Origin: Orobanche coerulescens
Lineage: Eukaryota; Streptophyta; Magnoliopsida; Lamiales; Orobanchaceae
Length of the DNA stretch: 64,000 nucleotides
Assembly (NCBI GenBank): GCA_033398695.1
Contig: CM065804.1
Span: 124,119,501-124,183,500, forward strand
Direction: 5' to 3'
Part shown: positions 1 through 11,700 of the stretch, piece after piece
Layout: every line of letters begins with the position of its first letter
How positions within the stretch are numbered: the first letter of the stretch is position 1
Position numbers and translations under genes: made by a program
The notes under the pieces: model-generated
Told to the model about the DNA's origin: nothing
The model's input: only the letters and a program-made list of their open reading frames with translations
The model's database searches: none

Positions 1-428
1 GTTGTGTAATTGTGTACTTGCAGTAGCTATTCGAATGCTAACCCCTTAAATGGGGGAAATGCGTCTTATGCATTTCAGGTACCGGGAGAGCTGAGGAGCA
101 GGCACGGGACGCGCACACAAAGGATGGGCTGGCATGATGATGTGGCTCGAGTCTGTATTTTTATGTTTTGGCATTGCATTTGTCGAGTATTGGAGTTAGA
201 CTGTTTATTTTTCAACTTGGTTTAAGTCCCCTGTGTGGGCGATGAATTGGTATTTAACATATACTTCATGTACTCTGTTAAAATGTTTTGGCCGGGGCCA
301 CGGCCTTATTTACTTTTTGAATGCACCTTTTGGGATATCTTTGTGGTTTACGAGTCATGAGTTAGCCTGGTAGACCTCACGGGGGTTCTACGGCGTGTAA
401 TGTCCCATTTGTGAATTGGGGTGTTACA
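1..428 (+). mobile_element. 5' LTR (3' portion) of Ty3/gypsy element A
   Basis: Matches the last ~430 bp of the complete 2.2-kb LTRs of element B (for example around 17828-18259) and of C/D in reverse complement. It ends in GTGTTACA, the CA end of a TG...CA LTR, followed 4 bp later by a tRNA primer site. The first ~1.8 kb of this LTR lies outside the window, so its promoter is not visible. Confidence 0.9.
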
Positions 429-432
429 TTTA

Positions 433-444
433 TGGTATCGGAGA
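433..444 (+). other. Primer binding site of element A
   Basis: TGGTATCGGAGA lies just after the LTR end. Plant LTR elements commonly use TGGTATCAGAGC, complementary to the 3' end of initiator-Met tRNA. Here the A of the internal CAG is G and the last base also differs. C and D in this window keep the canonical form. Confidence 0.85.
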
Positions 445-687
445 CTAGGTTTTGAATACCTAGGCTGTCGGTAAATTTTTGGGTCTGTCCGTTGCGTCAT
501 TAGAGTCAGTCGTTGAGCCTAATATCATAATGCTACCGTCTTTTCGTGCGACCCGTGGCTGTAAGTCTCCTCGAACTCTTATATTTCTGTAATTTGTTTT
601 CTTGCGTTGTTCGGAATTATGAATTGTGATACCAACTTTGTCAATTGTGAATCTTTCTGATCTTGTTCTTTTCATTCTTCCTTTAGT

Positions 688-2340
688 ATGTTGAGAGGTC
701 TTGATATACCAGCTAGGGGACGCGGCCGAGGCCGTGGTCGGGGTGCTGATAATGAAAAGGGCTCACTTTCTCAGTCCTCTGCGGACTCAGCCTCTCACTC
801 AGTGCCGTCGGGTAATAATGCCGCCTTGGCTCTTGCCGTACTTCACGATTAGTAGCCCGGCTTGCTCGAATAGCTCAGGGTGGACGCCAGAATCCGCCCC
901 CGACACCTGAAGAGGAAGCTAGTAAGTGGCTTCAGACGGTGACTAAGATGCACCCTCCTCGTTTCTCCGGATCTTCTGACTCCCTCGGTTGGGAGAATTG
1001 GCTCTTTCAGTTGTCCAGGACATTTGATGTCGTAGCTTGTCCTGAAGACAGGAGGGTACATATTGCCCAGTACCTCCTGGATAAGGAAGTTGCGGAATGG
1101 TGGGAGGCCGTTGCGCCCCAAGACCGTCGAGCTACTTGGAAAGAGTTCAGGGCTGCTATGGAAGCAGAATATTGTCCGCCGCCAGTCAAAGAACGCAGAT
1201 TGTGGAGTTCTTCACTGCCACACCTCAGGATGTGCCGATTTCGCAGGCCATTATCTCTTACAATCAGCAGTTGGGTTTTGTGAAAGATCAGGTGAGGACG
1301 GAGGCCGATAAAATCCGTTACATCAATATGCGCATGAAGCCGCATATCAGGTAGAGTATGGCACCGCTCATGTTTGCCACTTTGAAGGAATACTAGGATC
1401 GTGCTCTAGCGATCGAGATGGCCGTCCCGGAATCAGAGACTTTTTCGGAAGCTAAGAAGCAGAAGACTACTGGCGGATTCTCGGCCGGTAAGGGTGGTCA
1501 GTTTTTGAGGTCTCGTTCTACCCCTACACTGGGGAAGAGGCCGTTTCATCAGGCCGGTGGATCTCAGGGTAACCGTTCAGTCCAGTCTGTTGCACCTGGA
1601 GGGAGAGTTTGTTTTAATTTCAGTCAGCCTGAGCACGTTGTGAAGGATTGCCCATTTTCGTTAGTTGCTTGCTTTACTTGCGGACAGACTAGGCATCGGG
1701 CAGCTCATTGTGAGAGGGCCACCAGGGCCGCTAGAGTTCCGACTACCACTGCCGATCAGAGGGATCACAGCACTCCAGCTACTCATGTTCCGCAGGGTTC
1801 GGGTCGTGGTAGAGGTCGGGGTCAGCCGGATCGCCATACAGCATCGAGTTCGGGTTCAGTTCACCCCCGATTGTATCAGATGAGGCGCACAGAGGAGGCA
1901 GACGTTCCGGTGGCGTCAGGTACCACTCAGATCCTTACTCATCCAGTTTCAGTGCTTTTTGATTCGGGTGCTACCCATTCCTTTATTGCTTCGGATTGTG
2001 TGAATCGTATTGGCTTTGACTGCTTGTTTGAGTGTGAACCGTTTGTAGTTGGTACGCCTGGCGGAGATCGTATGGTTGGGGACCGGGAGGTTAGGGATTG
2101 CCCAGTGAGGATCGGGAGCCGAGATTGGCCCTCGAATCTCATTGTTATAGACCTTAAGGGTGAGGATTTGATCCTCGCGGATGATTGGTTGAATCGTCAC
2201 GGTGCTATGATGAACTACCGGACTCGAACCATCTCGATAGTGGCCAAGGACGGCACCGAGCATACTCTCGTCGGTTGTAAGCCGGGTAGATCGGGGAGTG
2301 TGATTCGCGCCTTGAAGGCGATGAAACTTCTGAACCAGGG
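688..2340 (+). pseudogene. gag: Element A gag and aspartic protease, broken
   Basis: The start is the ATG at 688, which opens an Arg/Gly-rich N-terminus also found in C and D. The retrotransposon Gag core (WENWLFQL and AEWWEA motifs) lies at about 939-1200. Two CCHC zinc knuckles follow at 1610-1651 and 1669-1710; the first has lost its second Cys (CFNF). The protease active site DSGATHSF is at 1961-1984, with the flap-side DLILADDWL motif downstream. Gag coats and packages the element RNA in cytoplasmic particles, and the protease matures the polyprotein. Damage: frameshifts near 845, 1195 and 2352, and in-frame amber stops at 1352-1354 and 1394-1396, both at positions where sister copies read CAG. 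Copies C and D show that the intact form is a single Gag-Pol frame. Confidence 0.88.
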
Positions 2341-5301
2341 TTGTGTCGGCTACTGGTCGCCCTGCAGGCGGAAGGTGGTGGGGTTGACATATCGTCGATT
2401 CCAGTTGTTAGCGAGTATCCCGACGTATTTCCGGATGACTTGCCGGGATTACCACCACATCGAGAGGTGGAGTTTCCTATTGATCTTGAGCCGAATGCGG
2501 CCCCTATTTCACGAGCACCATACCGTATGGCACTGTCGGAGATGCTAGAGTTGAAGAATCAGTTGGGAGATTTGTTAGATAAAGGGTATATTCGACCGAG
2601 CGCATCGCCTTGGGGTGCGCCTGTACTTTTTGTTAAGAAGAAGGATGGATCGCTTCGTTTATGCATCGATTATCGAGAATTAAACATGTTGACCATCAAA
2701 AATAAATACCCTTTGCCCCGGATTGACGACTTGTTTGATCAGCTTCAGGGGGCGACAGTCTTTTCGAAGATTGACTTGCGATCGGGCTACTACCAGTTGA
2801 GGATTCGCGACAGCGATATACCGAAAGCTGCCTTTCGGACAAGATATGGCCATTACGAGTTTGTGGTTATGCCTTTCGGGCTAACCAATGCCCCAGCAGT
2901 GTTCATGCAGTTGATGAACAAAGTTTTTATTGAGTATCTGGACAAATTCGTAGTCGTCTTTATCGATGACATTCTGATCTATTCACGGAGTCGGGAGGAG
3001 CACGCCTTACATCTCCGGATTGTATTAGACATTTTGAGAGCTGAGCAGTTGTATGCGAAGTTCTCTAAGTGTGAGTTTTGGCTCGAGGAAGTGATGTTCC
3101 TCGGGCATGTGATTTCAGCAGAGGGAGTTCGGGTAGATCCGCAGAAGATAGAGGCAGTGATGGCTTGGGAGCCGCCTAAGAATGTGAAGGAGGTGAGAAG
3201 TTTTCTGGGTCTTGCCGGATATTACCGTCGATTTGTTGAGGGATTTTCTAGGATTTCTAAACCGCTCACTCAGTTGCTCCAGAAGACTCAGAAATTCGAG
3301 TGGACCGCAGACAGACAGAATAGTTTTGACGAGTTGAAGAGACGACTAACTACCGCACCCGTGTTAGCATTGCCTCAGGGGAACGAAGATTTCGTGGTAT
3401 ATATTGATGCTTCGGGCCTCGGACTCGGATGCGTTTTGATGCAGAGAGATAGGGTTATTGCTTATGCGTCCCGCCAGTTGAAACCGTATGAGGCGAATTA
3501 CCCCACACACGATTTAGAGTTAGCTGCGGTCGTTTTCGCCTTAAAGATCTGGAGGCATTATCTCTATGGGTCGTCGTGTAGGATTTTTATGGATCACAAG
3601 AGCTTGAAGTATATCTTCAGTCAGAAAGAGTTGAATATGAGACAGCGTAGGTGGTTGGAGCTAATTAAAGATTACGACCTCGAGATACTTTACCATCCGG
3701 GTAAGGCTAACGTAGTGGCTGATGCGTTGAGCCGGAAGCCGATGATGTTACAGATGTTAGAGGTACTTACACCACAGAGTAGGATCCAGCGATATTTTAT
3801 CTGTCAGAATATCGAGGTTTGGGTTTAGAGAGTTCAGGGTCAGTTATGTACGTTGGAGATCACTTCGTCCTTGACTGACGATATCAAGGCGAAACAGTAT
3901 GATGATCCGTTTTTAGTCCAGCTGAGGGAGGATGTGAGGAAGGGGAAAGCCCCTAGATTTGTGGTTCAGGATGATGGCGTTCTGAGATTTCACGGCAGAT
4001 TATGTGTACCGAATGACATTGAGTTGAGACAGAAGATTTTGAGTGAGGCTCATACTACGCCTTATTCCATACATCCTGGTACGAGCAAAATGTACAAGGA
4101 TGTGAGGAGTAACTATTGGTGGAGTAATTTGAAATCGGACGTTAGCGAGTTTGTGGCGAAGTGTTTGACCTGTCCGCAGGTTAAGATTGAGCATCAGCGG
4201 CCCGCGGGGTTGCTACGACCACTTCCCATTCTGGAATGGAAATGGGAAGACATCTCTATCGATTTCATTACCGAGATGCCTAGGACTCGGACTGGAATGA
4301 ACATGATTTGGGTTATTGTTGATCGACTAACCAAATCAGCTCATTTCCTGGGTATTAAGGACACTTGGGGACCGGAGAAGCTGGCGCGAGTGTTTATTGC
4401 GGAGATCATGAGACTGCATGGGACTCCTAAGAGTATTGTTTCAGATCGAGATGGCCGGTTTGTATCACATTTTTGGCAGGCGTTTCATCGAGCATTGGGG
4501 ACTGAGTTGAGACTCAGTACGTCTTACCACCCTCAGACTGACGGACAGTCAGAAAGGACGATCCAGACGTTGGAGGATATGTTGAGAGCATATGCCTTAG
4601 ATTGGAAGGATGATTGGGAGTCGCACTTGCCGTTGATCGAGTTCACATAGAACAATAGTTGGCATTCCTCGATCAAAATTGCACCATTCGAGGCATTGTA
4701 TGGGAGGAGATGCAGATCGCCGTTGTGTTGGGATGATGCGTCCGAGCTGATTGGTACCGAACCCAATATGGTAGTTGAATCGAGAGAGAAGGTTGCCCTG
4801 ATTCGCGATAGATTGGTGACAGCCCAGAGCCGGCAGAAGTCTTATGCCGATACACGTCGCCGACCGTTGGAGTTTGAGGTGGGAGACCATGTGTTGCTTA
4901 AGGTATCGCCGACACGGGGAGTTTACCGCTTCGGTCGGAAGGGTAAACTTAGTTCGAGATTTATTGGGCCGTTCGAGATTCTAGAGAGAGTTGGAGAGCT
5001 TGCATATCGGTTAGGTTTGCCGCCGTCCCTGAGCCACGTGCATAACGTATTTCATGTTTCCCATCTTAGAAAGTACGTACCGGACCCTAGCCATATTATT
5101 GATTTTGGGGAGATCGAGTTGGGGCCCGACATTACCTTCGAGGAGAGGCCGATTCAGATCTTAGAGCGTCGGGTGAAGCAACTCAGGCACAAAACCATTA
5201 CTTTGGTTAAAGTGCAATGGTCGAGGCATGGGTCTGAGGAAGCCACGTGGGAGACGGAAGAGAGTATGAGATCGAGATACCCCGAGTTATTCGTGTTGTA
5301 A
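2341..5301 (+). pseudogene. pol: Element A pol: RT, RNase H, integrase, chromodomain
   Basis: This is one reading frame of about 986 codons interrupted by only two amber codons, at 3826-3828 (CAG in copy D) and 4648-4650 (Tyr in sister copies). RT carries the FIDD catalytic box at 2959-2970. RNase H follows, with its DASG motif at about 3406 and the ADALSRK signature near 3720. Integrase has an HHCC finger (EAH...HPG...CLTC, about 4048-4175) and the DDE catalytic residues near 4261, 4441 and 4555. A GPY/F-type module (IGPFEIL, about 4960) and a C-terminal chromodomain (about 5140-5290) complete it. Ty3/gypsy elements with this order and a chromodomain are chromoviruses. Length, LTR size and motifs fit the Tekay/Del clade, a family-level judgement made by eye. 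Chromodomains of such integrases are thought to steer insertion to marked heterochromatin. Confidence 0.92.
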
Positions 5302-5324
5302 GTTTCGGGACGAAACTTATTTTT

Positions 5325-5333
5325 AAGGGGAGA
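5325..5333 (+). other. Polypurine tract of element A
   Basis: AAGGGGAGA lies 3 bp before the 3' LTR start. It is the expected plus-strand primer for reverse transcription and matches AGGGGGAGA in copy B. Confidence 0.85.
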
Positions 5334-5336
5334 TAA

Positions 5337-5437
5337 TGTAATATCCGTGTCTTCTATTTTTGGTAATTTCTATTTTCGGAGTATATTCGTTTCGGACAAC
5401 TTGCTTGGCACTGTTTTGGAATTCTGAATCTATTTTG
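5337..5437 (+). mobile_element. 3' LTR fragment of element A
   Basis: Begins TGTAATATCC like the complete B LTR and aligns to its first ~110 bp, with substitutions and small gaps. After CTATTTTGT it passes directly into satellite. No target duplication or LTR end is present, so the LTR is either truncated here or continues as satellite-related sequence (see findings). Confidence 0.85.
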
Positions 5438-7769
5438 TGGAGGAAAATTGAGACGGCTCATTTTTCAGATATTTTTTCATAATTTGTCCCTATGGATTTA
5501 TGAAATTGAATACGCGTTTATTTGGGGTCATCCGGAGCCGAATCGGAGCTGATACGGCTAGAACTCGATTTTTAGATAACTATCATATGGGTAGTACACG
5601 GGTTATGGAGGAAAATCGAGGCAGCCCATTTTTTGGATATTTTTTTATAATTTCTCCTTGTGGATTTATAAAATTGAATACGCGTGTATTTTGGTTCATT
5701 CAGACCCAAATTGGAGCTGATATGGCAGGAACTCGGTTCTCGGATAATTCACATGAGTTGTGGAGGAAAATCGAGGTGGCCTATTTTGGATATTTTTTCA
5801 TAATTTGTCCCTATGGATTATAAGATTGAATACGTGTTATTTGAGGTCATCCGGAGCCGAACCAAAGCTGATACGGCAGGAATTCAGTTTTCGGATAATT
5901 CTGATAGAGGGTACATGGGTTATGTAAGAAAATTGAGGCGGCCCATTTTTTGGATATTTTTTCATAGTTTAGCCCTATGGATTTATAAGATTGCATACGC
6001 GTTTATTTGGGTTCATTCGGAGCCGAATCGAAGCTGATACGGCTGGAACTCGATTTGGGGAAAATTCTCATAGGGGGTAGTACACGGGTTATGGAGGAAA
6101 TTCGAGGTGGCCTATTTTTTGATATTTTTTTCATAATTTATCCCTATGGATTTATAAGATTGAATACGTGTTATTTGAGGTCATCCGGAGCCTAACTGGA
6201 GCTGATACGTCTGGAACTCGATTTTCAGATAATTCTCATAGGGGCGGGTTATGGAGGAAAATCGAGGCAGCCGTTTTATGGATATTTTTTCATAATTTGT
6301 CTCTATGGATGTATAAACTTGAATACGTGTTTATTTGAGGTCATCCGGAGCCGAGCCGGAGCTGATACGGCTGGAACTCGGTTTTTAAAAAATTCTCATA
6401 TAGGGTAGTATATGGGTTGTGGAGGAAAATTGAGACGGCCTATTTTTCGGATATTTTTTCATAATTTGTCCCTACGGATTTATGAAATTGAATACGCGTT
6501 TATTTGGGGTCATCCGGAGCCGAATCGGAGCTGATACGTCTAGAACTCAATTTTTAGATAACTCTCATAGGGGTAGTACACGGGTTATGGAGAAAAATCG
6601 AGACGGCCTGTTTTTTGGATATTTTTTCATAATTTCTCCTTGTAGGTTTATAAAATTAAATACGCATTTATTTAAGGTCATATGGAGCCGAACTGGAGCT
6701 GATATGGCTGGAAGTCGATTTTCGGATAATTCTCATAGGGACGGGTTATGGAGGAAAGTCCAGGTGGCCCTTTTATGCATATATTTTTATAATTTGTCCC
6801 TATGGAAGTATAAACTTGAATACGCATTTATTAGAGGTCATCCGGAGTTGAGACGGAGCTGATACGGTTGGAACTCGATTTTTGAAAAATTCTCATGGAG
6901 GGTAGTACACGGGTTGTGGAGGAAAATTGAGACGGGTCGTTTTTCGGATATTTTTTCATAATTTGTCCCTATGGATATATAAAATTAAATACGCATTTAT
7001 TTGGGGTCATCCAGAGCCGAATCAGAGCTGATACGGCTAGAACTCGATTTTTAGATGGGTTATGGAGGAAAATCGAGGCAGACCGTTTTTTGGATATTTT
7101 TTCATAATTTCTCCTTGTGGATTTATAAAATTGAATACGCGTTTATTTGGGTTCATCCGGACCCGAATTGGAGCTGATATGGCAGAAACTGGGTTTTCGG
7201 ATAATTCACATAGCGTAGTACACGACTTATGGAGAAAAATCGAGGTGGCCTATTTTTTGATATTTTTTCATAATTTGTCCCTATGGATTTATAAGATTGA
7301 ATACGTGTTATTTGAGGTCATCCGGAGCCGAATCAAAGTTGATACGGCTGGAACTCAGTTTTTGGATAATTCTGAAAGAGGGTACACTGGTCATGGAGGA
7401 AAATTGAGGCGGCCCATTTTTTGGATATGTTTTCATAATTTATCCCTATGGATTTATAAAATTGAATACGCATTTACTTGAGGTCATTCGGAGACGAATA
7501 AGAGCTGATACGGCTGGAACTCAGTTTCGGGATAATTCTCATAGGGATGGAGGAAAATCGAGGCGGCCTATTTTTTGGATATTTTTTCATAATTTGTCCC
7601 TATGGATTTATAAAATTGAATACGCATTTATTTGAGGTCATCCGGAGCCGAACCGGAGCTGATACGGCTGGAACTCAGTTTTTGAAAAATTCTCATATAG
7701 GATAGTACACAAGTTGTGGAGGAAAATTGAGACGGCTCATTTTTCAGATATTTTTTCATAATTTGTCCC

Positions 7770-8752
7770 TATGGATTTATGAAATTGAATACGCGTTTAT
7801 TTGGGGTCATCCGGAGCCGAATCGGAGCTGATACGGCTAGAACTCGATTTTTAGATAACTATCATATGGGTAGTACACGGGTTATGGAGGAAAATCGAGG
7901 CAGCCTATTTTTTGGATATTTTTTCATAATTTCTCCTTGTGGATTTATAAAATTGAATACGCGTGTATTTTGGTTCATTCGGACCCAAATTGGAGCTGAT
8001 ATGGCAGGAACTCGGTTCTCGGATAATTCACATGAGTTGTGGAGGAAAATCGAGGTGGCCTATTTTGGATATTTTTTCATAATTTGTCCCTATGGATTTA
8101 TAAGATTGAATACGTGTTATTTGAGGTCATCCGGAGCCGAACCAAAGCTGATACGACAGGAACTCAGTTTTCGGATAATTTTGATAGAGGGTACACGGGT
8201 TATGTAAGAAAATTGAGGCGGCCCATTTTTTGGATATTTTTTCATAGTTTATCCCTATGGATTTATAAGATTGAATACGCGTTTATTTGGGTTCATCCGG
8301 AGCCAAATCGAAGCTGATACGGCTCGAACTCGGTTTGGGGAAAATTCCCATAGGGGGTAGTACACGGGTTATGGAGGAAAATCGAGGCGGCCTGTTTTTT
8401 GGATATTTTTCATAATTTGTCCCTATGGATTTGTAGAATTTAATAGACGTTTATTTGAGGTCATCTGGAGCCGAACTGGAGCTTATACGGCTGGAACTCG
8501 GTTTTCGGATAATTCTCATAGGGACGGGTTATGGAGAAAAATCGAGGTGGCCCTTTTATGGATATTTTTTCATAATTTGTCCCTATGGATGTATAAACTT
8601 GAATGCGCGTTTATTTGAGGTCATACGGAGCCGAGCCGGAGCTGATACGGCTGGAACTCAGTTTTTGAAAAATTCTCATATAGGGTAGTACACAGGTTGT
8701 GGAGGAAAATTGAGACGGCTCATTTTTTAGATATTTTTTCATAATTTGTCTC
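7770..8752 (+). repeat. Canonical six-monomer higher-order unit (983 bp)
   Basis: Six monomer types in fixed order, told apart by the bases after the landmark: TTTATGAAATTG, CTCCTTGTGG, AAGATTGAATACGTG, AAGATTGAATACGCG with GGGTTCAT, AGAATTTAATAGACG, and GTATAAACTTGAATG. The first type then recurs at 8752. The same order is seen at 11681-12641 (960 bp, with a ~23-bp deletion in the first monomer), 12641-13620 and 41963-42946. Confidence 0.8.
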
Positions 8753-11700
8753 TATGGATTTATGAAATTGAATACGCGTTTATTTGGGGTCATCCGGAGC
8801 CGAATCGGAGCTGATACGACTAGAACTCGATTTTTAGATAACTATCATATGGGTAGTACACGGGTTATGGAGGAAAATCGAGGCAGACCATTTTTTGGAT
8901 ATTTTTTCATAATTTCTCCTTGTGGATTTATAAAATTGAATACGCGTGTATTTTGGTTCATTCTGACCCAAATTGGAGCTGATATGGCAGGAACTAGGTT
9001 CTCGGATAATTCACATGAGTTGTGGAGGAAAATCAAGGTGGCCTATTTTGGATATTTTTTCATAATTTGTCCCTATGGATTTATAAGATTGAATACGTGT
9101 TATTTGAGGTCATCCGGAGCCGAACCAAAGCTGATACGGCAGGAACTCAGTTTTCGGATAATTCTGATAGAGGGTACACGGGTTATGTAAGAAAATTGAG
9201 GCGGCCCATTTTTTGGATATTTTTTCATAGTTTATCCCTATGGATTTATAAGATTGAATACGCGTTTATTTGGGTTCATCCGGAGCCGAATCGAAGTTGA
9301 TACGGCTGGAACTCGGTTTGGGGAAAATTCTCATAGGGGGTAGTACACAGGTTATGGAGGAAAATCGAGGCGGCCTGTTTTTTGGATATTTTTCATAATT
9401 TGTTCCTATGGATTTATAGAATTTAATAGACGTTTATTTGAGGTCATCTGGAGCCGAACTGGAGCTTATACGGCTGGAACTCGGTTTTCGGATAATTCTC
9501 ATAGGGATGGGTTATGGAGGAAAATCGAGGTGGCCCTTTTATGGATATCTTTTCATAATTTGTCCCTATGGATTTATAAAATTGAATACGTGTTTATTTG
9601 AGGTCATCCGGAGCCGAACTGGAGCTGATATGGCTGGAACTCGATTTTCGGATAATTCTCATAGGGACGGGTTATGGAGGAAAATCGAGGCGGCCTTTTT
9701 ATGGATATTTTTTAATAATTTGTCCTTATGGATTTATAAAATTGAATATGCGTTTATTTAAGGTCATCCAGAGCCGAGCCGGAGCTGATACGACTGGAAC
9801 TCGGTTTTTAAAAAATTCTCATAGAGGGTAGTACACGGGTTGTGAAGGAAAATTGAGACGGCTTGTTTTTTGGATATTTTTTCATAATTTGTCCCTATGG
9901 ATTTATAAAATTGAATACGCATTTATTTGGGGTCATCAAGATCCGAATCGGAGATGATACGACTAGAACGGGTTATCGAGGAAAATTGAGGCGGCCCGTT
10001 TTTTAAATATTTTTTCATAATTTCTCCTTGTGGATTTATAAAATTGAATACACATTTATTTGAGTTCATTCGGACCCGAATTGGAGCTGATATGGCAGGA
10101 ACTGGGCTTTTGGATAATTCTCATAGGGTAGTACACGAGTTATGGAGGAAAATCCAGGTGGCCTATTTTTGGATATTTTTTTCATAATTTGTCTCTATGG
10201 ATTTATAAGATTGAATACATGTTTATTTGAGGTCATCCGGAGCCGAATCAAAGTTGATACAGCTGGAACTCAGTTTTCGGATAATTCTGATAGAGAGTAC
10301 ACGGGTTATGGAGGAAAATTGAGGCGGCCCATTTTTTGGATATTTTTTCACAATTTATCCCTATGGATTTATAAGATTGCATACGCATTTATTTGGGTTC
10401 AACCGGAGACGAATCGAACCTGATACGGATGGAATTCAGTTTTGGGATAATTCTTATAGGGGGTAGTACATGGGTTATGGAGGAAAATCGAGGCGACCTG
10501 TTTCATGGATATTTTTTCATAATATGTCCCTATGGATTTATAAAATTGAATACGCGTTTATTTGAGGTCATCCAGAGCCGAACTGGAGCTGATACGCCTG
10601 GAACTCGATTTTTGGATAATTCTCATAGGGACGGGTTATGGAGGAAATCGAGGCGGCCCTTTTATGGATATTTTTTCATAATTTGTCCTTATGGATATAT
10701 AAAATTGAATACGCATTTATTTGAGGTCATCCGGAGCCGAGCCTGAGCTGATACGACTGGAACTCGATTTTTAGAAAATTTTCATAGGTAGTACACGGGT
10801 TATGGAGGAAAATTGAGGCGGCCCGTTTTTTGGATATTTTTTCATAATTTCTCCTTGTGAATTTTTAAAATTGAATACGCGTTTATTTGGGTTCAACCGG
10901 ACCCGAATTGGAGCTGATATGGCAGAAACTGGGTTTTCGGATAATTCTCATAGGGTAGTACACGACTTATGGAGAAAAATAGAGGTGGCCTATTTTTTGA
11001 TATTTTTTCATAATTTGTCCCTATTGATTTATAAGATTGAATACGTGTTATTTGAGGTCATCCGGAGCCGAATCAAAGCTGATACGGCTGGAACTTAGTT
11101 TTCGGATAATTCAGATAGAGGGTACACATGTCATGGAGAAAAATTGAGGCGGACCATTTTTTGGATATTTTTTCATACTTTATCCCTATGGATTTATAAA
11201 ATCACATTTACTTGGGGTCATCGGGAGACGAATAAGAGTTGATACGGCTGGAACTCAGTTTCGGGATAATTCTCATAGGGGTAGTACACGGTTTATGGAG
11301 GAAAATCGAGGCGGCCTGTATTTTTGGATATTTTTTCATAATTTGTCCCTATGATTTATAAAATTGAATACACATTTATTTGAGGTCATCCGGAGCCTAA
11401 CTGGGGCTGATACGACTGGAACTCGATTATCGGATAATTCTGATAGGGACGGGTTATGGAGGAAAATCGAGGCGGTTCTTTTATGGATATTTTTACATAA
11501 TTTGTCCCTATTGATGTATAAACTTGCATACGCATTTATTTGAGGTCATCCGGATCCGAGCAGGAGATGATACGGCTGGAACTCGGTCTTTAAAAAATTC
11601 TCATATAGGGTAGTACACGGGTTGTGGATGAAAATTGAGACGGCCTGTTTTTCGGATATTTTTTCATAATTTGTCCCTATGGATTTATGAAATTGAATAT

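Noticed and set aside
5438..5442. Target-site duplication flanking element A
   Set aside because: The left end of A is outside the window and its 3' LTR is incomplete, so no duplication can be assessed.
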